Positions 39,389-50,548 of a stretch of 59,027 nucleotides of DNA are shown one piece after another. Numbering within the stretch: the first letter of the stretch is position 1; each line of letters opens with the position of its first letter. The stretch lies in NCBI RefSeq assembly GCF_000003605.2, contig NW_003134344.1, forward strand, positions 112,250 to 171,276, given 5' to 3'. The DNA comes from Saccoglossus kowalevskii. Its lineage: Eukaryota; Hemichordata; Enteropneusta; Harrimaniidae. Below the pieces are notes generated by a model, which saw only the letters and a list, made by a program, of their open reading frames with translations, searched no databases and was not told the DNA's origin. A program made the translations under genes and the position numbers.

Positions 39389-40417
39389 ATGGCATTGAAT
39401 GCATCAAGTTCAGTTTACAGTAATGACACCATTTACGAAGCTATGGATAACCCGTGTTTGTATTCAGGAAATGAGCAGTACTATATTGGTAGTGTTATAT
39501 CGACACTGGGTATAATTGGTAACGCTGCTTTTATGTTTGTTGTTCTTCGCGTAACCTCCATGAGAACCGTGACCAATGCTTATCTGGTCAACCTAGCTGT
39601 TGCTGATTTGCTACATTTAATTACGCATCTGTTCATGTGGGTATGTATATTATATGGTCCAGAGAAATGTCGACTGGGTATGTTGTACTGTTATTTAGTG
39701 CTACCATCGCGCGTGAGTCAATATGTGTCTATGTTTACAGTGACTATGCTGAGCGTCGAACGTTATCTAGCTATGTGTAAACCGCTGGTGTACCGCAATG
39801 GGGTTATTCACAAGAAACGATTTGTCCAAATGGTAATCATAGCGATCTGGGCATTATCAACGATTTTAGTTATTGGAACATTTATTTCGTGTACGGATCA
39901 CACTATAACGGAAACTGTGCAAATTATAGATGGAGTATTATTTTTGATATGTGTGTTTTTGCTCATGACAATAGTGTTGGCAATATACGTAGTAATTATC
40001 AAACAAGTTCGACAGGCCTTGAATGCTGTGAAGAGTCACGAGAAGCAAATTATTCGTGTATGTCTCGTCACTGCGCTGGTGTATTTCGTGTGCACTATCC
40101 CTTCCGTATTTGTCGTCATTTTTGTGTTAATGTCACTGTTATCATCACAACAGATGTGCCGCCTGCAGCTGACCGTGAACATAAGTACTTACTTCCTTGA
40201 AGTGAACTCCGCTGTTAATCCATTGATATACAACGCATTTAGTTCCAGCTACAGAAAGGCGTTTGGCATAGCTTTTGGTATCATAAAAACACGTCAACAC
40301 CAGAGAGGTGGCTCACAAACTACTAGTATAAGATTGGCTGATAACGATATCAATGACACCAAAAACGGGAATCGACAAAATTCGGTTGTTCTCGCATGTA
40401 CCTCTACGAGAGTATGA
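39389..40417 (+). CDS. Class A (rhodopsin-like) G-protein-coupled receptor, probable peptide receptor, intronless
   Basis: Predicted 342-residue seven-helix plasma-membrane receptor. The start is the first in-frame ATG, with G at -3 and +4; the frame is open 39 nt further upstream but has no other ATG. Sequons lie at N4 (NAS) and N12 (NDT). TM1 is about 33-55 (GN at 44-45, N1.50), TM2 63-88 (LAVAD, D73), TM3 98-127 ending ERY 124-126, TM4 145-167 (W154), TM5 177-204, TM6 221-249 (CTIP, P238), TM7 260-284 (NPLIY 277-281), followed by amphipathic helix 8 (SSSYRKAF). C94 or C101 could pair with C168 in extracellular loop 2. The C-tail is rich in Ser, Thr, Asn and Gln and has no palmitoylation cysteine. 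The pattern MRTVTNAYLVNLAVADL plus NPLIYNAFSS resembles TRH/neuromedin-U/capa-type receptors, but ligand and orthology are inference. Oddities are Thr at 6.48, no P5.50 and a very short ECL2. Length is typical and there is no sign of decay, so it is probably functional. Confidence 0.95.
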   Translation: MALNASSSVYSNDTIYEAMDNPCLYSGNEQYYIGSVISTLGIIGNAAFMFVVLRVTSMRTVTNAYLVNLAVADLLHLITHLFMWVCILYGPEKCRLGMLYCYLVLPSRVSQYVSMFTVTMLSVERYLAMCKPLVYRNGVIHKKRFVQMVIIAIWALSTILVIGTFISCTDHTITETVQIIDGVLFLICVFLLMTIVLAIYVVIIKQVRQALNAVKSHEKQIIRVCLVTALVYFVCTIPSVFVVIFVLMSLLSSQQMCRLQLTVNISTYFLEVNSAVNPLIYNAFSSSYRKAFGIAFGIIKTRQHQRGGSQTTSIRLADNDINDTKNGNRQNSVVLACTSTRV

Positions 40418-40779
40418 CTGTTCGTTATTCGTCCAAAATCACAGGATTTCCTAATCTCTATCAAATGTATTTTGTTCCTTCAATATGAGAAGAAATTGAT
40501 ATGAATCGTGAACTTTATACGCTCGTTTATATTTTTCTATTTACACACAATCATTGGTAATACTCCAAAATCTGGGTGTAAACAGTCCTGAGCGTATAAT
40601 TGGAAAACTTTTTATTCACAACAAAAATCTCTGCAGACTTTTTTCATTAGTTGCAGCTTAATAATTTTCTGTTTTTCTCAATTGGGGTATAATCGTTTTG
40701 ATATCAGCTTTTATGACTTCAGCTATATATAAGTATACAAATTAATAGCTAGATTACATGTGAGCTACTGCTGTATAGT

Positions 40780-40785
40780 AATAAA
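40780..40785 (+). terminator. AATAAA poly(A) signal downstream of the GPCR
   Basis: First canonical AATAAA after the receptor stop codon that I found, about 360 nt downstream on the same strand. It would give an AT-rich 3' UTR of roughly 380 nt. Cleavage position is not determined. Confidence 0.5.
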
Positions 40786-43700
40786 AACGAAATTATGATG
40801 TGTATAGCAATTTGTAGTTTTAATTGTTATACGATAATGGATGATATTAACAAATGATCTTGATACCACGCCCGAACAGAATCAGTGAAGTGAGAAGTGA
40901 ATATATTGAACACAAAAGGAAAACAATAATTTAAATACTTCGCCCTTTCCATGCATAAATACTGTTTAAATAAAAAAAATAACACGTTTTTTTTAACTTA
41001 TTCGGATAAGTTCTAATTACATACAAAACATAAGCAGGCACTAAAACATGAACTGATATAGAAAAATACATCATATCACTACATAAGTTTAACAATACTT
41101 TTAAGAGTACTAAACATATAGAATACATCAAGACCAAGGCATGATTTAGAAAGTGTGTTTGATGCAAACAATGCCCGTGGAATTAAGGAGAGTTTTTTAC
41201 ACATGTATTCGGGGGAAGGATACACGAACACGATGAATACCCCTGAAACCACGCTGAACATTCAATGGGATTTAAGTTAAATTTTGAAAGTTTACTTTAG
41301 AATCTCCCTGTGCATAAATGACTGAAGCGAATTTCGAATCTTGCACAATTTTACAAAGATTGGAAACTTCGAGTATTTAATGGAAACAACAATGCATTAT
41401 GGCTGTTACATTTGTCACAAAATACAATCTTTAATTCACTAATAATGTAATGACAGATACATGATACGTATTGCTTTATAATTCATTTCGATATAAGTGT
41501 GTAATCATATTATGGTATTACTGCATGCGATGATCTTTTTTCTCAAGAAATGTGCTGGTGTTTTGTTGGTGTTATAAATCTGACAATGCTTTTAACTCCC
41601 GCATTTGCTAGTGGTTAATACAGATACGTAACGAGTTACTTACTCGGTTAACTCAATAGAATATAAATATATAATTAACTAATAGGAAACCTATTCAGTA
41701 CATAGATGATTTAATGGTTGGAACGGTTGTTTGTTTGTTATATTTTTGACACACACTAGTTTCATTGACAGATACAATGTGTAATGTAACTATCATCGCA
41801 TACAGTAGACTTTTTTCAAGATCGAATTGATGCACGATATGTTCGAGTACACGATAAATCCATCCGTGCAATCCAAAGCTCAAGTCTCAATACTATTAAA
41901 CCGTCGCATCAACTCAATCAATTATTATATATATTTAAGTGTTATAACATTTTATACACAATCATGCACTACTCTATGTATTTTCCTGCAAGCATCGTAT
42001 GCGGTCTCGAGTATTGTACTTTGAAGTATGGCTATTTCAATCGCTGTACGGTTAACGTAAATTGCAGTGATTGTGTTGGTACAGTACAATCATACATTGT
42101 TGATTGAGCAGATCTCCTAACTGTGCAGTATATATTTTTTTACATTGAATCTAACAATAAATATTGCTGTATTACTATATTCAATCGTTAACATGTTACG
42201 TGTGCTCGACCTAAAGCTAACATTCGTTCTACAGTTGTTATGGAAATGTATATATTTTACATCATTATATTACTTATATTAAGCGAATGTATTTTATTTC
42301 AGTTTTATTTAAATTAATGTAGTTACGATTATCTGATAATTAATTCACATATCTCATTATGTACGTTCACCATTATGTGCTTGAAAAACCACGTGGGTAG
42401 ATGGGTGTGGGGTGATGGCATGTATCTACGTCAGCCTAGAATAATGTGGACCAATGCACATCATTTTGAAAAACCAATACCACAAACCTTATTTGCTAGA
42501 ACAATTATACCGGAACTGTGTGTGGTTATACAACCTTGTCGTATTTATAATATTATATTGTATTGAATAGATCCGGATTATAAATCGTAAGACTTGTTCT
42601 ATGGTTAAAGCGATGTTTTGAAGCAGACGTGTTTATTGTGTAGATTGAAAATATAGCAATCTTTTCAAAAAAATGACAAAAAGCAATAGAAAACAATTGT
42701 ATAACATATACGTTGTAAAGATCTATATTTAGTAGTCCATACTATGACAGTTATTTTTGTGATTTTAAACCAATGTTAACAGTACAAGTTAGAAATCGAA
42801 TACAGATGTTTGATGAAATGTATGTTACTATGATTTTTCAGTAGTGAATGTAAATATTAAGTTTTGATTTGTGATAATGTTGACATCACTGACTTAAAGG
42901 TGCATTAATTATCTATCACAACCGAATTGATTAAAATTGACATTGTGTTTCTCAAAATTGTTGTTGTGTAGTAGTCATTTTAATTGAGTATAAATCTCGT
43001 CCACGATGTTGTATACTTCTACTAGACTGCAGATCAAGAGATGATTGATTCCATGACCATGAAGCACCATAGGAATTTACAAAAAATAATTATCATCATG
43101 CGATATAAGGAGTCCATTTTTTTTTGAGTGGTTGATTTGGTATGAGGCGTGCGTCTGTTGACAGTAAAAATACGTTTATCGACTTTCTGGAAACTGTACG
43201 TATGTAAATAGTTGATGATTTCACAATTTGTTTTGTTACAATTATTTTTGAAGAGATATTTTTTTCCGATCGATAAATAATGTGAAATCATTTTTCAATT
43301 TTATTTTGTGGGAATGTTTTATTCGGATACTAAAGCGTTTCTAAGACGAATATCATGAACTAGTGATATAGGCGGATACTACCGGTAGGACGGGATATGT
43401 TTACTCATTGGCAAACACCTGATAATTTTTCTTGGTTTTAGCTTCGAGGTCCATATTTCGTTCGTTTGTACATTAATTATTGCGGATGCTTCGAAAACGA
43501 CCTTTCATCTCGTCTAACATACTAATTCATGTACTACTGTACAAATTGACATATATACTAAATGTACTTGAACTCCGTATACGATGGATTTATAAGTCAG
43601 TACAATTTTTTTACATACAAATTTCACTTGCTATTCTTCTTCCTAAAACATTTTGTGGAAAATTACATCAATATTTTTTTGTTCATTATTTAGTTTATAA

Positions 43701-46700
43701 CCGCAGCTGTAACTGAGATAATTTAAATGTGGTATTAACATACAGCGAGAGTAAAATGTTGTTGTTCTACTATTTATAATTTCGTGTTGTTTTGCATCAC
43801 GGATAAATCGCCACATATATGCTACATATATTCCTATCACGTTAATTTTGAGAAATGATATGGTCTACATATGTCATCAACAATCTCGTGTTATCAATGC
43901 TCTGTGGCAGATGGCTATCGAATTGCTAATTGACGCGTAGTTCCTATGTACTTTTATGATAATTAGATTGATGGGTGTGATAGTATTAGCTCTCTATAGT
44001 TTGTGATTAAGCGCATTGGTTACAGCTTCGTAAATTTTCAAAACGCTATGCGCGCCAAATATCAAAATAACCCACATGTTTGAAAACAAAACCACTCAGT
44101 CGTTGTTAATAATTGTCTGGCAAGTCACTCAAATGTATTTATTTACCGTCATCTCACTTATTTCAAGAGATATGGGTGAGGTGTATAGTGATAATAAAAA
44201 CAATATATTTACGATCTTTGCATAATTTGAAAACGACTGTCATCGCCGGCGAAAAAAATAATGCACCACCCCTACTTCTAAGTGTCCATAATAATACATA
44301 AGTACCCACCAATTATATCATAGGTATATTATTCACTAAAACTTGCAAAGATTTCAGCGATACTTAAATGGGTATCGATTCATAGCTGCTCTCAATCAGC
44401 AATAATTATTGGCGTATCCCATCTCCAGTGTGCTACACTATTTGTCTGCGTGAATTGTTTCAACAGTTTGCAATATATAACCCAGGGATTCCGTAAAACA
44501 GCGTTAATAATACTTGATTCAATGGTGTTCACTATGAATATAAGTAAATCTCGAAACCCAAAATGCCACAATTTGTTTGAAGTGTACATTAAGTGACACT
44601 TGACATTCTTTGTGTTTTCAGCAAAAATAAAATTAGATGTGACTTTATACCATGCGCAATATTGTCGTGTAATTAGTAAGACAAACAAAACAAATCAATG
44701 GCTTATTAAAATCAGTTGGTACCAATTTAGTATTTGCTTTGTAAAACAAAAAAGTTATGTAAATTTGAACTTCACAAATTGGGAAAATTTCATCCTTCAT
44801 ACACCCATTAACTAGTTTATATATTATCTAAGTGACGTACGTGTTTCCCTTTTACTTACTGTGCCAATTTCTACAATCACACGAGTCTTCTAAAGCCAAT
44901 TAAATACTGAATGTTTCTAATTTATTTGTGAAATATACTGATTTTAAACATATGAGACAATACGACCAGGTTATATTATTATCATTATTTGATATTGTTC
45001 AGAAAAGATTACCCGCACACACAGACACCTAGTTTAGAGGACAGACTAAACAGTGTATTGTAACAAACATGCTTGCACATGCTTGCCATCAGTCAATCAA
45101 CAGTAATTGCGGCATGTATTAAGTTATTACGCATTTGCAACAGTCCACATTTTTATAATTCCCGTTTGACTGATGGTACGTCACCATTCATCACGGCATA
45201 TGTTACATATTGCTTTATATGTAGGTTCAATTAAATCACGGTCACATGATTGGCACGGCAAATAAACCGTAAGCGCAAATGCTGCGTCACGTAACGTACC
45301 CAATATAATTTACATTTTAGGACACGTTTCTATAGTATTCTATTCCTCAAGGAACCCAAATGGCACATAATAAAATAACTAATTTGCTCGGCGCATAAAA
45401 TAACCGATTGCGTAAAAAAATGCCATCGGGTGTTTAATGCATTTCAAATTACCGACCAATATTGAAATCATTTCAAAATTGTAATACGTGCCTAACCTAA
45501 TATCATGCCATGATATATGAAGACAAGCGTGATCACACGTAATGGGTAGTATTCACATTCTACAGATTATTTATATATTTTTCGTACTTCAACAGGACGC
45601 CGATAATAAGGCTTATAACTTTCTATTTTTTTCTAATGTGACTTGCCATTGTAATTAGGTAATTTATTGGAAAGGGCTATGACGGAAATATTAGACACTA
45701 AATGCTAGACTCAGTCGGTTAGTTACAAATAAAATGTCAGCTAACTGCACTAATCTGTGTACAACCATGAGCCATTCATGACGTCACATTACGTCGTGTA
45801 GTTGGACACCATTATCGTCATGTAATCATAGGACAAACGTTAGGGCAATAGATACTGTAATTGTTTTTGGGCTACGCGAATTGGTGATGAGAAGTGAGCA
45901 CAAGAAGTTAGTAATTTATAGTACGAACTGTAAGGAAGCGTAATATTTGCGCGCAATTCATAAACATTAGCTTTTCTAATATTTAACTTGTCAATATTAA
46001 CATATAATATTGCCAAGCTATAAATTGATGTTCTGATGAAGAAGAATATTCAACTAATCGCAAAAGTAAAAGTTAGGGTTTTGACTTGTCGATTCAAGAT
46101 CAATAATCTAATTTGCGAATCAATAACAATTGTTACCGAAAAAATACTGGGGTAAATGTATGCTTTACTATGTAAAAATGTCAATAGTCGCCATTTAATT
46201 GAGTGAATTATACAACGCCATGGTCAAAACCCTTGAATATTGACTCTAATTGAATATTTGGTTGATTGCGAACTGACCAACCAGCGTCAATAATGATCAG
46301 TGTATTGTATTTCTTTAACGGAAACATTTCTGAATATATAGCTAATATGAATATTTCGAGGGGAAAGCAATTTAGGAATCAAAGGGGGAGTTAATTACAC
46401 GGAAATATCAGGCACATCAGTGACAGTGAATTTCAAAACCGCGAAACAAAGTCTGCCTGAGTGTTATAAGGCAAGTGTGAGGTCGTCACCTGTTGGTAGC
46501 TAAGTGCTTAATGGTTTTTCTAAAAATAGAAATGATGTGATGGTACGGTAGTGACAGAGAGGAAATTGCGTGTGTTGATTGTGCCGATGGCGTGAGATTT
46601 GACACCACTTAGTAACTAATTACCGTCACCAGGGTGTACGAACTCACTTTAGATTAACCCGGAATTCTAACAAGCGAAAATATCTGTTGGTCTGCAAACT

Positions 46701-46709
46701 TGCTTACCG
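40786..46709. other. No gene seen
   Basis: AT-rich noncoding sequence. Many 60-100 codon frames of random composition and no recognised repeats. Confidence 0.45.
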
Positions 46710-46749
46710 TACATAGCAGTGCGTAATTCATACAGTGCACTGCTATGTA
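46710..46749. repeat. Perfect 13-bp inverted repeat hairpin
   Basis: TACATAGCAGTGC (46710-46722), a 14-nt loop, then its exact reverse complement (46737-46749). Could form a stable hairpin. It is too short for a usual miRNA precursor. Function unknown. Confidence 0.85.
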
Positions 46750-47309
46750 TTTGCATAAATATGTATATAAATAAGCTATTATAAATAAGTAAATTCGTTG
46801 ATAATTAATAATATCGTTTTACCGTAATTTTATTAGTACTTAGAATTATATCATAAATAGTGTTTTCACTGGTAACAATGGAAACAATCATTTGTGTTGT
46901 TGAAAATCATTTTTTGTGTCTCAGCATGATTTACATGATAGTAAAATCACAAAACCATAGCAACCAAAATGATTGCGATTCCACCCGATAGCTTGTGATA
47001 TGAACAATCACTTCTCAAATCGGCCATTTCACAACAACAGTTACCATCCACGTAAGCGTTACTAATATTTGCCAAACAGGTTGGGAATATACAAATCAAC
47101 TATACAAATCTTTGTCAACACGTATAAATATGTAGGGTCAAAATCAGTTTGTATTTCTTGAATTTTATATTAAATTTGCATGTATCAAGATTAGTTCCTG
47201 TGGGAAATGTTTCTAATCAATATGGGGGAAGTATTGTACGTAGAGTAAATTGTGCCAGGCTTGATGTTTCATTCCAATTTATGACTCCGGACAAAACAAC
47301 TTGGAAGAA

Positions 47310-47924
47310 TTAGCTAGGGTCCATTTTGCAGTGGCTGCCTTGCTTTAGTCTTTGCTTGAGAAACAGCTTCATTGTGACAAAGATTCTCACTTGGTGTGCT
47401 TGGTATGAAATGATACATATACGCATTGCAATCATCAGAGCAAGTTCGGTAGCAGATTCATCAGTAGCAAGATTAATAATAAACCTATGACGAGACAGAT
47501 CAATCAATCAGGAAGCCAAGGCATTGATGTATGCTGCATAGACCCGTTGACTGACGATTGTTCATTAGTGACACGCACAGAATTTGTGGTGCCAACTAAC
47601 ACATCAATGGTACTGGTATCACCATCTGTCCGTGATATGAATGGAACTATGATTGTTGTCGTTGCTAGTGATATACTACTATTAAATGCATGTCGTAAAC
47701 TTTAGGGTAACTAACTAGAATTATAAGATTGAACCACCATTGATCATATGATGTAATTTCAACGGATTACTGGTAATCACACTCTCCAGTATTTCATAAA
47801 TCTCACTGTTGACAGTTCCAGTTGTTCCTTTCAGGCAGATAATTTCAAACTCATTGTATGTCCTGTGTTCACAATTCACTACTGTGTTTGACATATCAGA
47901 GTAATTTGGTTGTAATAGAGGCAA
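47310..47924 (-). other. Coding-like patch, gene not recognised
   Basis: On the minus strand 47721-47924 is open and protein-like (CEHRTYNEFEIICLKG, SEIYEILESVITSNPLK). It is followed after stops by another open stretch (SISLATTTIIVPFISRTDG, VRVTNEQSSVNGSM) and then an open frame at 47310-47507. The plus strand is also open at 47487-47705, so strand is uncertain. Balanced codon composition against the AT-rich surroundings suggests real or former exons. No domain was identified. Confidence 0.22.
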
Positions 47925-48745
47925 ACAAGCAATTGGTATTTCACATGGTTTTAATTATTTATATACATATTGCTATAATGTTCGAAATGCATATGAAAAC
48001 CTTTTTTTCTTAAACAACGTGTCGCCTTTGTTTTTACATGAATACATGAAATATATTTGGACTGGCTGATCCGTTGAACAAAACTGCTTTAGATGATAAC
48101 ACAACTTACAAGAGCGTACAACTGATATTTTTACACTTCATTGTACACTCAGCATGCCCAAATTAAACGACCATCACTAATTACCCTTGAGTGATTTTCA
48201 TGCACAATGTGGGTGAACTCTTTATTTACATGACTGGTCATTATTTTATTGTTACCAATCAACATGCATATGCATACCGTATAAATCGCCATTGCACCAA
48301 CTTCGAAATAAATCCGTTAAGGCATGTATAAGAAATGTCGATGATCGGACACATGGGCAGACGTACCGTCAGACAGAACCTACAACATGCATTACTTCTC
48401 GACAATAAATCCACTAAGAACTAATAAGACTAGAAACAGTAGTCTATATAATTAACTGTTATTCTCAAATGTTCTCCAAATCCAAAGCCACCAACGATAA
48501 ATTAAACAGTATCATCCGAATACCAATACAAGATCAAAATAACCACTTGTTACGACGCCAACGAGATGAAAATAAACCACCACAGTGTGTAAAAATGCGA
48601 TTACCATGACGATTTCGTATCAATGATCACTTTATATTCTGCTGAACCTCTCATTCTGGAACCTATTGTACAGTAATCGACATATTGATCAAATATCCCA
48701 CAAAGCGTGCACTTCTCTTTAACGCAGTGGTATATTGTCGTTGCT

Positions 48746-48936
48746 TCAAGCTGTTTCTAATATCCCCTTGATGAGCGAGTAATGACTATTGAAACAGAGA
48801 ATACAGCGAGAACAATATAAATCATGTTGTCGATACACGGAACAAAGAGGTCGCGAAGTATATTGGTCGTAAATAGAGTTTAACGATGTGGCCCTATTTA
48901 GAGCATCATTTTCTTGAGAGCACGACAACCACATAC
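48746..48936 (-). CDS. Possible coding exon, unrecognised
   Basis: On the minus strand a good acceptor-like TGTCTTTCCATTCAG is followed at once by 63 open codons ending in TGA. The product has a Cys-rich part (YCSRCILC). No AATAAA was seen within about 100 nt. This could be an exon of the same unknown minus-strand gene as the patch at 47.3-47.9 kb, or chance. Confidence 0.2.
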
Positions 48937-49574
48937 GCCTGAATGGAAAGACATTTAGAGAGTTTAACTGGAAATGAAGATTAATAATACATTTCAGATT
49001 TGGGTGGGCTGTTCGGGAAACATAATAAATCTAACTGTTACTATAAGGGATGATTTATTTATACTCAATTTTTTTCTTACCTAATGAATAATAATGATAA
49101 AAAACATTACAAACACCTAATAATATTCTGAGAAACGCGTTTATGCTTGTACAATATTATAATGTTAAATGTTTTCTGCTCTAACTTCTAATTTCCTGGA
49201 ATTATCATTTTGGTTACGGGGGCCAAAATTGTCCATGTTATCTTATGATAAATGTCATTGTTCTTGAGCGACCAAACGTGCTTACTTAGTTCTGTCGCAT
49301 TTCTCGGGGCCTGATTACGGAATGGGGTCGTGTGTTTTTATATCTTATTTTAAATTAGTTTTTCGTAAGTCCGACGTATGTTTCGCTGGTTTCATTTTTT
49401 ATTCGCGTAACATTCGTTTGGTATATAACGCCAAGCTTGCAGTCTTTCTACGAAGTGGGCATGTTGATTTGTTCAATTTGGCATTTTTGTTACTTTCGTG
49501 TTGTTAGCCATTGTGTTTTTATCAGTAGCAAGTTTGTTTTACTGTCGGTTGTGCGTTTTATGTTGTCCATACAA

Positions 49575-50061
49575 CTATAGGTAAATATTTATATTCTCCT
49601 GAGATGGTTCCGTGTCAGGAAGAACTTGACTAAGGTAGGAAATCGTTTGACGTTCCATTATTTTACTACGCGGGCTGTGTTTTCTAGCCTTCTCCGGGAG
49701 GGGGGGTTGCATAAACATATATTGTAGTGTTTCTAGCCGCTTTTGCCTGAAGCTAATTTGAATAGATGGTGCCGCGATATCAAACATCTATGTATCTGAC
49801 GATATCGATGATAAGCGCTTGTTAATCCCCGTTGGGATGTTTTTAAGGTTGGTGCCAGGCTTTGTGATGGGGCTGAATGAACCCTTAAGCGTGATATCAA
49901 AGAAGTTTACTATTTTCTTATTTTCTTCAATCGTGAATTGTAGTCCTTGTTCTTTATATAAGCGACAAGTATCTGTTTTGATTCATCGATTCCTTTGGGT
50001 GTGGCGTATAAGGCGGCTAATCCACCATTTCTATATTGGCCGATTTAAATGTCCTTCCTAA
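49575..50061 (-). pseudogene. Decayed Penelope-like/retroelement reverse transcriptase fragment
   Basis: Minus-strand frames carry, in order, GLAALYATPKGIDESKQ, then (frameshift) LQFTIEENKKIVNFFDITLK, then KPGTNLKNIPTGINKRLSSI, a stop, and MFDIAAPSIQ. This is the late-RT and thumb signature (TIE.N.K.VNFLDVT, KPN, IP..INKRLS..S) of reverse transcriptases common in lancelet, coral and mollusc genomes, which I place among Penelope-like elements. The usual segment between KPN and NIP is missing, so an internal deletion is likely. Neither the catalytic YxDD box nor a GIY-YIG endonuclease is visible. The element is dead. Confidence 0.8.
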
Positions 50062-50470
50062 ACCGAGATTTAACTTGCGATTGTAGGAAGCAGCATGACT
50101 CAGCATCATAGAAACTTCCAATTGTGACATCAAACGTATTGAAGCTCTTCTATTGCCATGGTGATTGATTGCGGAGTCGGAGCCGAGTCGAAACACAACG
50201 CAATGCTTATTAGATCGTCGCTTAGGAATCGATAGAAGAATTATTATATTATATATTATTAATATATATATATATTTAAAGCATGTATAATATCGAAGGG
50301 TGCAACGGGAATGATTCAATAGAAATAAAACGATATCACGTGCGTAATGCATTGCTGTAAATTGGCAGTTATATGAACAGTTAGTTATAGTGTTAATAAA
50401 CCTTCATCCGAGGTACCAGGGTTCGGGGAGTTCGCCACCTCCAAGACAGTATGCCTCGGGAAAAAAAGTT

Positions 50471-50548
50471 CCCAAGGACTCTGTCAAGGCTTACCCAAGA
50501 CTCTGTCAAGGCTGACCCAAGACTCTGTCAAGGCTGACCTAAGACTGA
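50471..50548 (+). repeat. 22-bp minisatellite, about 3.5 copies
   Basis: Units of CCCAAGACTCTGTCAAGGCT plus two bases at 50471 (23 bp), 50494, 50516 and a partial at 50538. The last full copies are identical, so the expansion is recent. A TTAATAAACC stretch lies about 75 bp upstream (about 50393-50402). Confidence 0.9.

Noticed and set aside
39889-40200. 103-codon plus-strand ORF inside the receptor
   Set aside because: Out-of-frame shadow of the GPCR coding sequence.
49819-50061. 80-codon plus-strand ORF
   Set aside because: Antisense to the Penelope-like RT relic.
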